Positions 47,979 through 57,300 of a stretch of 64,000 bases of DNA are shown here, piece after piece. Within the stretch, counting starts at the first letter, position 1, and each line of letters begins with the position of its first letter. The stretch spans positions 1,596,712 through 1,660,711 of the forward strand of contig NZ_NIDE01000017.1 of NCBI RefSeq assembly GCF_002197845.1, read 5' to 3'. Both the position numbers and the translations under genes were made by a program. Under the pieces are notes generated by a model that was not told the DNA's origin, did not search any database, and saw only the letters and a list, made by a program, of their open reading frames with translations. Source of the DNA: Fimbriiglobus ruber. GTDB lineage: Bacteria; Planctomycetota; Planctomycetia; Gemmatales; Gemmataceae.

Positions 47979-48811
47979 CTGCCGTCGCCCACTTGAGTTC
48001 CCTCTACTCAGCCGCCCCGATCATCCTGTGGGTCGAAGATTCTGTTACCCACGACTACCTAACAAAGGTATGGGCCGACCCGCCCGAGTTCCGATTGTAT
48101 ATCGCTGGAGGCAACACGTCGATTCATGCGGCTGTATCGGCAGCTGAACGGGAGGCCATTGATCACGTTTTCGGATTAGTCGATCTGGATTTCGGTCAAA
48201 CCAATCAGGCAAACTGACACCGTACAGAGATTCGCGTACTCAAGCTACCGCGGCACGAGATCGAGAACTATCTGTTGGACGCCACGGCCGTCCAAAACTG
48301 CAACTTGAACACGCGGAAACGGACACTTACGGAGATCGAAGTCGAATTGAACCGCTTGGCCAATTCTCAGCCAGCGTGGTTGGCGTGTCGGCAGGTTTTG
48401 ACCCGAATGCGGCAGGACGTACAGCAGGACTTCCCGAGCCACCCCAACCTCGCGGCCGTCACGACGGTTGCGCAAGCCGAGCAACATATCACGACCGCGC
48501 CCTGGTTCAACAGTCTCTCAGCCAAGGCGACAGCCTGGACAACGGCGGGGCGAGTTTTATCGGAGTTGCAGGCAGCCGAACAAGTGTTTTCCGCCGCCTT
48601 GACGAACGGCCAATGGGTGGCCGAGTTCTCCGGCAAGGAAATGTTCCGCAGGCTCCGGGACTATGTCTACCAGCCCCCGCAAAACCCAGGCTATCCCGAC
48701 AGTGACTTTGCCAAAGCGATCGGCGAATGGCAACAGACGAACGGCCAAGTTCCCGCCGACCTCGTTGACTTGCGGTCCGCGTTACGGTCCAAGGTGGGAT
48801 TGCCGCCGTAA
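47975..48811 (+). pseudogene. DUF4435 (AriB-like Toprim) protein, interrupted by a stop codon
   Basis: The ATG at 47975 starts AVAHLSSLYSAAPIILWVED, then RLYIAGGNTSIHAAV and HVFGLVDLDFG, the conserved Glu and DxD of the DUF4435 Toprim-like fold. A TGA at 48215-48217 ends the first piece. The same frame continues with EIRVLKLPRHEIENYLLDAT, a DUF4435 hallmark, to 48811. DUF4435 next to an AAA ATPase is the make-up of the PARIS anti-phage system (AriA/AriB). Both genes of the pair are broken here. The call PARIS-like is by gene order and motifs only. Confidence 0.82.
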
Positions 48812-48900
48812 CGTGGGATAATGTGGTTAAGGCCAATCGAACGGCGGTAGCGCAACCTGATTATACGTTCGGCAGCTGAAGGACTTCGCGGGGAGCGGCC

Positions 48901-49398
48901 GTGGAAGACTTGAACAACGCCGCCCATTTGACTCTTCTGCTGATCGGCGTGTGGCTCGCTGCTCCCCCACTGGTGGCCGCGCGCAAGGGCTACCCCGCGG
49001 CCCCCTGGATCTGCGCACTCGGGCTGATCGGGGTTGTGGCGCTCTCCTTCTTCCCGCGGTTGGGTGGCAAGGAACCAGCGGACGAGCAAGCGCGGCTCCG
49101 GGTACGGGCCGAGAAACTCGGGTGGGGCCTGTCGGCCGTCGGGTTTGTGGGGTGGCTCGGATTCTGCTTTCTCGTTTCCGGCGCAGGCGGGAAACGTCTG
49201 TCAGCGTATTTCCCATCCCTCCAAGCACTTCCGCCGATCTGTCATTTTCATTTGAATCCGCCGCCATTTCGGACGAAACTCTTATATGCAGCCGAATCCC
49301 GCGGCACCACGCGGGAGCGGGGGACCCACCGGGAGCGACGAGAGACGCTCCCCGGGGCGCAGGTGAGCCACGCTCACCGGGGCACGTTCCGGCCCTAG
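48901..49398 (+). CDS. Small three-span membrane protein (165 aa)
   Basis: The GTG at 48901 has a GGGGAG box nearby. Three hydrophobic segments occur: LTLLLIGVWLAAPPLVAA, ICALGLIGVVALSFF and LSAVGFVGWLGFCFLVSGA. After GKRLSAYFP the sequence becomes irregular (about 60 residues rich in Arg and Thr), so the true end may be a frameshifted tail. No family is recognised. Confidence 0.55.
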   Translation: MEDLNNAAHLTLLLIGVWLAAPPLVAARKGYPAAPWICALGLIGVVALSFFPRLGGKEPADEQARLRVRAEKLGWGLSAVGFVGWLGFCFLVSGAGGKRLSAYFPSLQALPPICHFHLNPPPFRTKLLYAAESRGTTRERGTHRERRETLPGAQVSHAHRGTFRP

Positions 49399-49515
49399 CC
49401 CGTCAGCTAACCTCGCAGGCCGGCGCGGAGATCGCCTCCGCCGCCATGTGAACGGGCACCCTCGTCACCTCATCTCGGACGACCGCGCCCCCACTCCCGA
49501 CCACACGGGCTCGCC

Positions 49516-51663
49516 ATGCTTGCGCTCTTCGCCTCGAGCGAACTCCCCCAACTGATCCAGGACCACTGGCCGGTCGCCGCGGCCGCCGCCACCCTGTTGG
49601 CCGTGCCGCTCGTTCTCTGGAAACTGGCCGTCCGGGTGATCCCGAACAACAAGGTCGGGGTCGTCGAGAAACTCTGGTCGCCAAAGGGGTCTGTGGGGGA
49701 CGGCCGGATCGTCGCCCTGGGCGGCGAGGCCGGGTACCAGGCCGAACTCCTCCGCGGCGGGATCCACTTCGGCTACTGGCGGTGGCAGTACCGGGTCCAC
49801 GTCGTCCCACTCGTCACCGTCCCGCAGGGCCAGATCGGGTACGTGTACGCCCGGGACGGCGACCCGCTGCCCCCCAGCCAGACGCTCGGCCGGGTGGTCG
49901 ACTGCGGCTACTTCCAGGACGCCCGCGCGTTCCTCGCCCGGGTCGGCGAGGAAGCCGGGCACGGGCAGCGGGGCCGCCAACGGGCGATCCTCCGCGAGGG
50001 CGTGTACGCCATCAACCCGGCCGCGTTCGTGGTCATGACCGAGAGCCGGGCGTACAGCCTGATCCACCTGCTCGACGCCCAGGAGTCGACCGCCGTCCAG
50101 GCGTGGCACGAACAGCTCGCCAAGAGCGGCGGGTTCCACCCGGTCGTGATCGGCGGGTCGAGCGGGGCCGGCGAGACGGAGGTCCACGACGACCTGATCG
50201 GAGTGGTGACGATCCACGACGGGCCGAGCCTGCCGCCGGGCGAGATCATCGCCCCGGCCGTGGGGACCGAGCCGGACGGGGCCAGCTACCACAACAACTA
50301 CCAGGACCCCGAGGCGTTCCTGGCCGCCGCCGGCCGCCGCGGCCGCCAGTACGCCCCGCTGACCGACGGCACGTACTTCATCAACCGGTGGTTCGCGTCG
50401 GTCGAAATGATGGCCAAGACGGTCGTCCCGATCGGCCACGTCGGGGTGGTGGTGAGCTATGTCGGCCGGGCCGGGCGGGACGTGTCCGGGACCGCGTTCC
50501 GGCACGGCGAGCGGGTGGAAGAGGGCGAGCGCGGGGTGTGGGAGCGGCCGCTCGGCCCGGGCAAGTACCCGTTCAACGTGTACGCCGGCCAGGTGATCCA
50601 GGTCCCGACCACGAACTTCGTCCTCCACTGGATCACCGGCAAGACCGAGGCCCACAAGTTCGACGAGGGGCTCCGGTCGATTGACCTGGTCACCCGGGAC
50701 GCGTACGAGCCGCTGCTGCCGCTCTCCGTGGTCGTCCACATCGACTACCAGCGGGCCCCGAGCGTGATCCAGCGGTTCGGCGACGTGAAGAAACTGATCA
50801 CCCAGACGATCGACCCGATGCTCAGCGCGTACTTCCGGGACATCGCCCACAAGAAAACGATGCTCCAGTTGCTGCACGAGCGGGACCAGATCCAGAACGA
50901 GGCCCGGGCCGAACTCCGCGACCGGTTCCGCGGCTTCGACATCGAGTGCGTCGATGTCCTCATCGGCAAGCCGACGGCGGCCGAGGCTGACACCAAGATC
51001 GCGGCCCTGCTTGAGCAACTGCGGTTGCGGCAGCTGTCGATCGAGCAATTGGAGACGTACGAGCGGCAGCGGCAGGCGGCGGAGAAGCTGAAGACGCTGA
51101 ACGAGGCCCAGGCCCAGGCCGCGATCCAGGTCCAGTTGACCAACGCCCAGGCCGAGATCCAGATGGCCGAAAGTCGGGGGGCGGCGGACCTGGCCCGGGC
51201 TCGCAAGCAGTCCGAACAGCTGGTGGTGACGGCCGAGGCCGAGCTGGCCCGTGCCCGGAAGCAGGCCGAGCAGACGGTGGTGACGGCCGAGGCGCTGGCG
51301 AAGGAGAAGGTGTTAGCCGGCCGCGGCGAGGGGCAGAAGGCGTTGCAGATCGGGCTGTCCGAAGCGGCGGTAGTGATGCGGAAGGTGGCAGCCTACGGCG
51401 ACCCACGACTGTACGCCGCGGCTCTGCTGGCCGACCGCTTATCGAACAGCACGCAGCCACTGGTGCCGCAGCGGATGTTCGTAAGCGGGGCGAACGGCGA
51501 CACCGGCGCGGTCGCCGGCGGCCCACTCGGGCTCCTGCTCAACCTGCTGTTGAGCGAAAAGACCGGCGTCGGGTCGTTCGCCGACGCCCCGGAGACAGCG
51601 GAGTTCAAAGGCGAATGCGACAAGCTGGCCCGGGAGGCGATGGGCGCGCTGGCCGGGAAGTGA
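49516..51663 (+). CDS. SPFH/band-7 domain protein (715 aa)
   Basis: An N-terminal membrane anchor (AAAAATLLAVPLVLWKLAV) is followed by RVIPNNKVGVVEKLWSPKG, the usual band-7 entry. The SPFH core includes VPTTNFVLHWITG, KFDEGLRSIDLVTRDAYEPLLPLSV and VIQRFGDVKKLITQTIDPMLSAYF. The following ~180 residues are a charged coiled coil with repeats such as AQAEIQMAESRGAADLARARKQ. The family forms large membrane-bound oligomers like flotillins. The ~300-residue beta-rich region before the core (GVYAINPAAFVV; DGTYFINRWFASVEMM) is longer than usual and holds two related GxY(A/F)IN blocks. No partner gene is seen. Confidence 0.88.
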   Translation: MLALFASSELPQLIQDHWPVAAAAATLLAVPLVLWKLAVRVIPNNKVGVVEKLWSPKGSVGDGRIVALGGEAGYQAELLRGGIHFGYWRWQYRVHVVPLVTVPQGQIGYVYARDGDPLPPSQTLGRVVDCGYFQDARAFLARVGEEAGHGQRGRQRAILREGVYAINPAAFVVMTESRAYSLIHLLDAQESTAVQAWHEQLAKSGGFHPVVIGGSSGAGETEVHDDLIGVVTIHDGPSLPPGEIIAPAVGTEPDGASYHNNYQDPEAFLAAAGRRGRQYAPLTDGTYFINRWFASVEMMAKTVVPIGHVGVVVSYVGRAGRDVSGTAFRHGERVEEGERGVWERPLGPGKYPFNVYAGQVIQVPTTNFVLHWITGKTEAHKFDEGLRSIDLVTRDAYEPLLPLSVVVHIDYQRAPSVIQRFGDVKKLITQTIDPMLSAYFRDIAHKKTMLQLLHERDQIQNEARAELRDRFRGFDIECVDVLIGKPTAAEADTKIAALLEQLRLRQLSIEQLETYERQRQAAEKLKTLNEAQAQAAIQVQLTNAQAEIQMAESRGAADLARARKQSEQLVVTAEAELARARKQAEQTVVTAEALAKEKVLAGRGEGQKALQIGLSEAAVVMRKVAAYGDPRLYAAALLADRLSNSTQPLVPQRMFVSGANGDTGAVAGGPLGLLLNLLLSEKTGVGSFADAPETAEFKGECDKLAREAMGALAGK

Positions 51664-51907
51664 GTGGGCGGAGGTGGGACGCAGCGTAGGAGGTCCGCGG
51701 GATTCACGTTGAGACTTCGCACGGGGCCGTTACGGTGTCATCGTGCGAACCCGACGGGCAAGGGTTCGGTTGTCAGTATCCGCGGCGAGCCGGTTCGTGT
51801 AAGCGAACCGGCTTCGGGTACCGGAAACTGGCCCGTGTTGGCGTGCGAAGATTCACACGTTAATGATATGTTCGACTGCGGGAGAGTACCCGATGGCATG
51901 GTTAAGC

Positions 51908-52216
51908 TCACTTCGGTCCCTCAATCAAAGACACCCATTTCCACTGATTTTTACCCGTCGCCTGAAGCATCCACAATTTACCTGTGGAAGTGTCGATGAG
52001 ACCGGCTTGAGCGATTGGAACTTCGAGTTTGAAGGCTTGATAGCGACCCACCTGGGGAACCTTTTGATCCACAGGTGCCGCCCCATTTTGTTCCGCCGCT
52101 TGTGCAACCGCAGTCGTAATTTGATCCCTCCCGCCAAGAAGGACCATCGCGGCGACTGCCACGATCACGCCGCCGAGGAATGCTCCAATCAGACGCATCT
52201 GAGCTTGGCTGAACAT
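51908..52216 (-). CDS. Small anchored hypothetical protein (102 aa)
   Basis: An N-terminal span (LIGAFLGGVIVAVAAMVLLGG) is followed by a Gln/Ala-rich linker and a short beta-rich domain, RYQAFKLEVPIAQAGLIDTSTGKLWML and KWVSLIEGP. The latter resembles small planctomycete domains that display LIDTxTGK-type turns. It is probably a periplasmic protein with an uncleaved anchor. No family name is assigned. The 240 bases between the band-7 stop and this gene show nothing. Confidence 0.72.
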   Translation of the reverse strand: MFSQAQMRLIGAFLGGVIVAVAAMVLLGGRDQITTAVAQAAEQNGAAPVDQKVPQVGRYQAFKLEVPIAQAGLIDTSTGKLWMLQATGKNQWKWVSLIEGPK

Positions 52217-52227
52217 GGTTCACCTTT

Positions 52228-52524
52228 TTGGATATGCTGGGCGGCAGCCACATTGAACCGCGTCCCGCGATCGAGGGCAAACGTATTCCGCGATCCTCAT
52301 TGAGCGCCAGCCACGGGGCACCTCACCTCGTCATTTCGGTGTTGTGCGCCACGGGGGCGGGGAACCTGGTGTGGTGGGACCGGCTGGCTCGCGACCATAT
52401 CGGGGGTAGTTTTCTAGCCCGGACACCGGAAGATCTGTGGGTGTCAGTCGGGCTGGGCGGGGTCGCGGGGGTGATGGCGGCCCTCGCGTTGTGGGGCGAA
52501 CTTGGCTACGAAGCGATTGGGTAA
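52228..52524 (+). CDS. Possible small membrane protein (98 aa)
   Basis: The frame has high third-position GC from about 52300 on and one hydrophobic segment (SVGLGGVAGVMAALALWG) near the C-terminus. It lies divergent from the 51908-52216 gene, with little room for a promoter. No ribosome-binding site or family supports it. The interval 52525-52764 holds no gene. Confidence 0.3.
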   Translation: MDMLGGSHIEPRPAIEGKRIPRSSLSASHGAPHLVISVLCATGAGNLVWWDRLARDHIGGSFLARTPEDLWVSVGLGGVAGVMAALALWGELGYEAIG

Positions 52525-52764
52525 GGTGACTGCCTGCCACGGTTGGAGTTCGGCGATTTTTCCCCCGCCATTCAAATATGCGACCGCGTACAGCGAATCA
52601 CCTAGCGCTGGCGAGTGTGAAAAAAGACAACCTCTCCCAAGGGTTCGGTATACGATCGCGGCCGCGCTTCCCCAAAAAACGAGGTTAACGTCCAGCTTGC
52701 GGTTCTGTTTTAGTGCGGTGACAATTGTCGCTGTAAAGACAAGTCCCTTATCAGGAGCGAGCAC

Positions 52765-53937
52765 GTGTCGAAGCCCATCGTGAAGATCGCAGGCGTCATA
52801 CTGATTATCCTCTGTGCGGCGGGCAGGCCGGTTTCGGCGGACGAACCCCGCACCAAGGGGAGCGCAATCGTGTTCGACAGCAAACTGTCGTTCCCTTGTC
52901 GCGACGTGACGCCGAAGGACTTCTCTGCGGCCAACAAGGACCGCAAGGTCGTCGAGGCCACCCTGCGGGTGTCGGCCAACTTCGCCATCGAGGAGAAGGA
53001 AATCGAGAGCGTCGTTTACAAGTTGATGCTGCCCGACCACGTGGAGATCGCCGACTATTTGCCGAAAACGGAACTGGCCTCCGACGTGAGCGGGACGGTG
53101 GACACCCAGCAAAAGGTGGCGAGTAAAACCAGCATGATCGTCTCGTTCGAGGCCGGGGGGAAGATCGGCTACCGAATCCCGACCGCGCTCGAAGTGGAAG
53201 GGCACGCCTCGGGGGCGAGCAAGGACAAGAAGGCGAACGAAGTGAGTTCGGGCGTTCAGGTGAAATTCTTACCCCCGAAGCAGCTCGTCGTGGCGGCCGG
53301 GACACAGGACCGGGGTCAAACACTGTACTTCAAGTTGCGCCCCTTCAGTCAGATCACACTCGAAGGGGAAAAAGAGTTCGCGTTCCTCCTCGTCGTCCCA
53401 AAGGAGTGGGCCGGCGAGTGCATTGTCTTGGACTGTGCGGCTTACCAGAAGGGGTACCGGGACATCGTGGCCAAGCAGGCGATGGGGATTGGCTTGTACA
53501 TGCACGGGGACGGCGCGACCCGCACGCGTGTCGAGCAACTGGCGAAGGAGGCGAAGACGTCCACGGCCTCGTTACTGGCGACCAAGAATGAACCGGCCGG
53601 ACCGGCGGAAGCGGTCAAGTCCGTCCCCACCGGCCCAGCCAGTCTGACCTGCGAAAAGTGCGCGGGCAAGTACACCTTCTCCCACCAGAAACTTTACGAA
53701 ACGACGGCCACGTTCACCAAGGACGGCACATGGGACGGCTGGACCGGGTACGTGAACTTCCCCAAACTGAACGGGCAACGTGGAACGTGGTCCATCAAGG
53801 ATGGGAAGTTAACGATCGTTCAGACGCACCTATCCGGAGTTCCACTCCAGCTCACGATTCTTGAGCAGATGATCAAGGATTTCGACGAGAAAGCAGGTGT
53901 GATCATCCTGGAGAATGGAAGTAAACTCAACAAGTGA
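52765..53937 (+). CDS. Secreted hypothetical protein (390 aa)
   Basis: A GTG start gives a signal peptide (KIAGVILIILCAAGRPVSADE). The mature protein has beta-rich segments (VEATLRVSANFAIEEKEIESVVYKL; LKLRPF-like YFKLRPFSQITLEGEKEFAFLLVVP), a linker and a C-terminal domain with CEKCAGKYTFSHQKLY, which has a CxxC. A final beta strand pair is LTIVQTHLSGVPLQLTIL. It looks like a periplasmic or surface protein of unknown role. The downstream gene is convergent. Confidence 0.78.
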   Translation: MSKPIVKIAGVILIILCAAGRPVSADEPRTKGSAIVFDSKLSFPCRDVTPKDFSAANKDRKVVEATLRVSANFAIEEKEIESVVYKLMLPDHVEIADYLPKTELASDVSGTVDTQQKVASKTSMIVSFEAGGKIGYRIPTALEVEGHASGASKDKKANEVSSGVQVKFLPPKQLVVAAGTQDRGQTLYFKLRPFSQITLEGEKEFAFLLVVPKEWAGECIVLDCAAYQKGYRDIVAKQAMGIGLYMHGDGATRTRVEQLAKEAKTSTASLLATKNEPAGPAEAVKSVPTGPASLTCEKCAGKYTFSHQKLYETTATFTKDGTWDGWTGYVNFPKLNGQRGTWSIKDGKLTIVQTHLSGVPLQLTILEQMIKDFDEKAGVIILENGSKLNK

Positions 53938-53972
53938 CGACGGGAGACGCGGATGCGTCTCCCCATCAAGAC

Positions 53973-54857
53973 TCAGCCCCTCACCCCCGTCAGCCGCTCC
54001 AGTGCTTCCTGGTACTTGGCCGCGGTCTGCTCGACGATGTCGGGCGGTAGCGGGGGCGGCGGGCTGTTCTTGTCCCAGGCGGTCGTTTCGAGCCAGTTGC
54101 GGAGGAACTGCTTGTCGAACGACGGCGGCGACCCGCCCACCCGGTACGACTCGGCCGGCCAGAAGCGAGAACTGTCGGGGGTCAGCACTTCGTCGATCAG
54201 GATCAACTCGCCGGACGGCAGCGTGCCCCATTCCAGCTTCGTGTCCGCGATGATGATCCCCCGGCCCGCGGCGAACGCGGCTGCCCGCTTGTAGACATCG
54301 AGCGTCCGGTCGCGGAGGTCGGCGGCAAGGTCTTTGCCCACGGCCCGGGCCATCGCGTCGAACGAAATGTTCTCGTCGTGGAGCCCTTCCTCGGCCTTGG
54401 TCGCTGGGGTGAAGATCGGCTCCGGTAGCTTTTCCGCCTCGCGCAGGTCGGCCGGTAGCGTGATCCCGCACACCGTTCCCGCCTGCCGGTATTCTTTCCA
54501 CCCGGACCCGAGGAGATACCCCCGGGCGACGCACTCGACCGGGATCACGGTCGTTTTGCGAACGAGCATCGTCCGCCCTTCAAACACGTCTCGTTGCGCC
54601 CGGAATGGCTCGGGTAAGTCGGCGACATCGTCACTCAGGAGGTGGTTCGGGACGCCGAGCCAGGCGAGCCAGAACTTGGTCATCGCGGTCAGCACCCGGC
54701 CCTTGCCGGGGATGCCGTTCGGCATGACCCAGTCGAAGGCGCTGATGCGGTCGGTGACGACGATGGCGAGCTGCTCGCCGAGGTCGTACACGTCGCGGAC
54801 CTTCCCCCGCCGGCACGGGATGCCGGGGACTTCGGTTTGCAAGACGGCGGCAGTCAT
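53973..54857 (-). CDS. purC: SAICAR synthetase (294 aa)
   Basis: PurC ligates aspartate to CAIR with ATP in purine synthesis. Motifs are RRGKVRDVYDLGEQL, ISAFDWVMPNGIPGKG, VIPVECVARGYLLGSGWKEY and TKLEWGTLPSGELILIDEVLTPDSSRFWP. The N-terminal ATG follows the family start (MTAAVLQTEVPGIPCRRGKVRDVYD region). Length suits the ~290-300-residue subgroup. No other purine gene is adjacent. A family C palindrome lies just upstream of its start. Confidence 0.95.
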   Translation of the reverse strand: MTAAVLQTEVPGIPCRRGKVRDVYDLGEQLAIVVTDRISAFDWVMPNGIPGKGRVLTAMTKFWLAWLGVPNHLLSDDVADLPEPFRAQRDVFEGRTMLVRKTTVIPVECVARGYLLGSGWKEYRQAGTVCGITLPADLREAEKLPEPIFTPATKAEEGLHDENISFDAMARAVGKDLAADLRDRTLDVYKRAAAFAAGRGIIIADTKLEWGTLPSGELILIDEVLTPDSSRFWPAESYRVGGSPPSFDKQFLRNWLETTAWDKNSPPPPLPPDIVEQTAAKYQEALERLTGVRG

Positions 54858-54877
54858 GTGATCCTCGATCGCGCAAA

Positions 54878-54971
54878 GGCGAGCGGGGGACGTGAGTCCC
54901 CTGATTCTTGGGAATCGTCACTTCGGGTTCGCTGTTCCCAAGAATCAGGGGACTCACGTCCCCCGCTCGCC
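54878..54971. repeat. Inverted repeat, family C, copy 2
   Basis: Perfect 37-bp arms (54878-54914 and 54935-54971) share the arm sequence of the repeat at 27811-28008. The 20-base loop is GTCACTTC-like and unrelated. It lies between the DUF1080 stop and the purC start, both on the minus strand. Confidence 0.92.
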
Positions 54972-54978
54972 AGTCTTT

Positions 54979-55605
54979 TTACTTCTTACTCAAATCCGTG
55001 AACTTGATGTCCTTGAATTCGACCCGCATCGACGGGAAGCCGGCGTGGATCTGGAACGCGATGATCCCCTCGGCCGGGGTCGGGTTCTTGCCCTTGTTGT
55101 CCGGGAAGTCTTCGTCCACCGTCACCTGATCGTTCACCTTGATGACGATGTGGTTCCCCTTGGCGACGACGTGGTACTCGTTGAAGTCCTTTTCCTTCCC
55201 CTTGGCCGCGTCGACCTTGGGCTTCACCATGTACCCGCCGACGCCTTCGCCGTACAGGAGGCCGAAGTACCCCTTGGCCGCGTCGACTTGCGGGCCGGCG
55301 ACGACGAACTTTTTCGGGTCTTTCAGGACGCTGCGGATCTGGACGCCGCTGTTGCCCACGCCGTCCCGCAGCTGAACCTTGTAAGACATTTCGAAATCGC
55401 CGTATTTCTTCTTACTGCAGAAGAACGTGTTGTACTTCGGGTCTTCCTTGGTTTCGCCGACGATCGTGCCGCCGTCGAGCTTCCACAGATCCTCGCGGCC
55501 TTCCCAGTTCGCCGGGTCGAGGAAGTCCTTGGTGTCGTCGGCGCGACCGGCGGACGCGAGCGATACGAGCAGGCCGAAGGCGGCCAACAGGTGCGAGAGG
55601 CGCAT
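54979..55605 (-). CDS. Secreted DUF1080 protein (208 aa)
   Basis: A signal peptide (MRLSHLLAAFGLLVSLASA, then GRAD) is followed by a concanavalin-like beta sandwich: DFEMSYKVQLRDGVGNSGVQIRS, DFNEYHVVAKGNHIVIKVNDQ, IAFQIHAGFPSMRVEFKDIKF. This is the DUF1080 (3-keto-disaccharide hydrolase-related) family, expanded in planctomycetes and thought to act on sugars outside the cytoplasm. Length is that of a single domain. No sugar genes are adjacent. Confidence 0.9.
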   Translation of the reverse strand: MRLSHLLAAFGLLVSLASAGRADDTKDFLDPANWEGREDLWKLDGGTIVGETKEDPKYNTFFCSKKKYGDFEMSYKVQLRDGVGNSGVQIRSVLKDPKKFVVAGPQVDAAKGYFGLLYGEGVGGYMVKPKVDAAKGKEKDFNEYHVVAKGNHIVIKVNDQVTVDEDFPDNKGKNPTPAEGIIAFQIHAGFPSMRVEFKDIKFTDLSKK

Positions 55606-55800
55606 AACGTCGAACTCCAGTGTGGTACGGTGCGGCCCCCGGATACGCCGGGGGGTTAGTTATCCTGCCCACACGGGCCGCGGTTTGCAACGGGGTGATC
55701 GAAAAACGCCGCGGGTTGCACCCCCGGGCGGTTCTCCATACCCTCACCCCATCCGCCCGTGCGCCCGCCTTCCTGGTTCCCGTCCCCCGGAGACCGTCTC

Positions 55801-57300
55801 GTGTCGTCCACTGCCCCCGGTTCGTCGCCCGGCCTGAGTCCGGTCGTCCGCTTTCTGGTCCTGGCCGTCGCCTCCATCGGGTTTCTTTTCGATACATACG
55901 AACTGCTGATGCTCCCGGTGATCGCCGGGCCGGCCCTGTCCGAACTCCTCCAGGTGCCGGCGAACAACCCGCTAGTCCGGCAGTGGGTCGGGTGGATGCT
56001 GTGGTCGGCGGCTGTCTGCGGCGGGCTGTTCGGGTTGCTCGGCGGGTTCCTGATCGACCGCTTCGGGCGGAAGACGGTCATGGTCGGCAGCATCCTGTTG
56101 TACTCGCTGTCGCCGCTGGCCGCCGCGTTCAGCTCCGAGGCGTGGATGCTGCTCGTGTTCCGGTGTACCACGTTCATCGGCATTTGCGTCGAGTTCGTCG
56201 CCGCGATCACCTGGCTGGCCGAATTGTTCGAAGACCGCAGAACGCGGGAACTGGCGATCGGGTGGACCCAGGCGTTCGCGTCGGTCGGCGGACTGTTGGT
56301 TACGGGGGCGAACGCCCTGACCGCGAAGTACGCGGCCGATCTGCCGGCCCTCCCGGTCGAGGCCCCGTTGAACGCCCACGCGGGCTGGCGGTACACGCTG
56401 ATTTCCGGGCTGATCCCCGGGGCCCTGATCCTCATGCTCATGCCGTTCGTCCCGGAGTCGCAGGCGTGGCTGGCCCGGAAGCGGGCCGGCACGCTCCGCC
56501 GCCCGCGGTTCGGTGAGTTGTTCGCGCCGGGCCTGGTCCGCACCACGCTCGTGGCGACCGCGCTGTCCGCGTGTGCATACGCGGGCGCGTTCGGTGCACT
56601 GCAACTGACCCCGGCCCAAGTGGTCCCCGGGTTGCCCGAACTGGCCGAACACCAGAAAGCCCTTCAACCGCTCGCGAAAGAGGCGGCCGCCCTGAACGGC
56701 AAGCTGAACCAGACGCCGCGCGAGTCCGACGAGCGGAAAGACCTGATCAAACAGATCGTGGCCAACCGCAAGCAGCAAGAGCCGCACGCGAAGCCGATCA
56801 CGGAGAAGGGGACGGAAGCCCAATTCTGGCAGGAAATCGGCGGCCTCGCCGGGCGGATCGTGTTGGCCGTGTTGGTGGTCGTGATCGCCAGTCGGCGGAC
56901 CCTGTTGCGGGTCTTCCTGCTGCCGGGCCTGGTGATGTTCCCGCTGACGTACTACTACCTGTTCCAGCAGCAGCCCGACGTGTTCGTGTACGGCGTCTTC
57001 CTGTGCGGGCTCTGTACGGTCGCCCAGTTCAGCTACTTCGGCGAGTACCTGCCGAAGGCATTCCCCCTGCACCTGCGGGGCACCGGTGGGAGCTTCGCGA
57101 CGAACGTCGGCGGCCGGATGATCGGGACGTCCGCGTCCCTGTTGACGACGGCCGTCGTCGCGCCTCTCCTCCCGGGTTCCACCTTCGTTCAGGTGGCGAC
57201 CGGGGCCGCGATCGTCGGAGGCGGGGTGTACGTGATCGGGTTGCTGCTGTCGTTCGTGCTACCCGAGCCGAAGGAAGAGACGCTGGTCAAGGCCGAATAA
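55801..57300 (+). CDS. MFS transporter with a charged extracytoplasmic insert (499 aa)
   Basis: The GTG at 55801 gives a short N-terminus before the first span (RFLVLAVASIGFLFDTYELLML). The MFS loop signature GGFLIDRFGRKTVMVGS sits between spans 2 and 3, and RTRELAIGWTQAF follows span 4. Around residues 275-350 there is a long hydrophilic, helix-forming insert (KALQPLAKEAAALNGKLNQ; DERKDLIKQIVANRKQQ) between membrane spans, longer than usual for the family. Later spans and SYFGEYLPKAFPLHLRGTGG match sugar/metabolite:H+ symporter-type members. The substrate is not known. Confidence 0.88.
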   Translation: MSSTAPGSSPGLSPVVRFLVLAVASIGFLFDTYELLMLPVIAGPALSELLQVPANNPLVRQWVGWMLWSAAVCGGLFGLLGGFLIDRFGRKTVMVGSILLYSLSPLAAAFSSEAWMLLVFRCTTFIGICVEFVAAITWLAELFEDRRTRELAIGWTQAFASVGGLLVTGANALTAKYAADLPALPVEAPLNAHAGWRYTLISGLIPGALILMLMPFVPESQAWLARKRAGTLRRPRFGELFAPGLVRTTLVATALSACAYAGAFGALQLTPAQVVPGLPELAEHQKALQPLAKEAAALNGKLNQTPRESDERKDLIKQIVANRKQQEPHAKPITEKGTEAQFWQEIGGLAGRIVLAVLVVVIASRRTLLRVFLLPGLVMFPLTYYYLFQQQPDVFVYGVFLCGLCTVAQFSYFGEYLPKAFPLHLRGTGGSFATNVGGRMIGTSASLLTTAVVAPLLPGSTFVQVATGAAIVGGGVYVIGLLLSFVLPEPKEETLVKAE

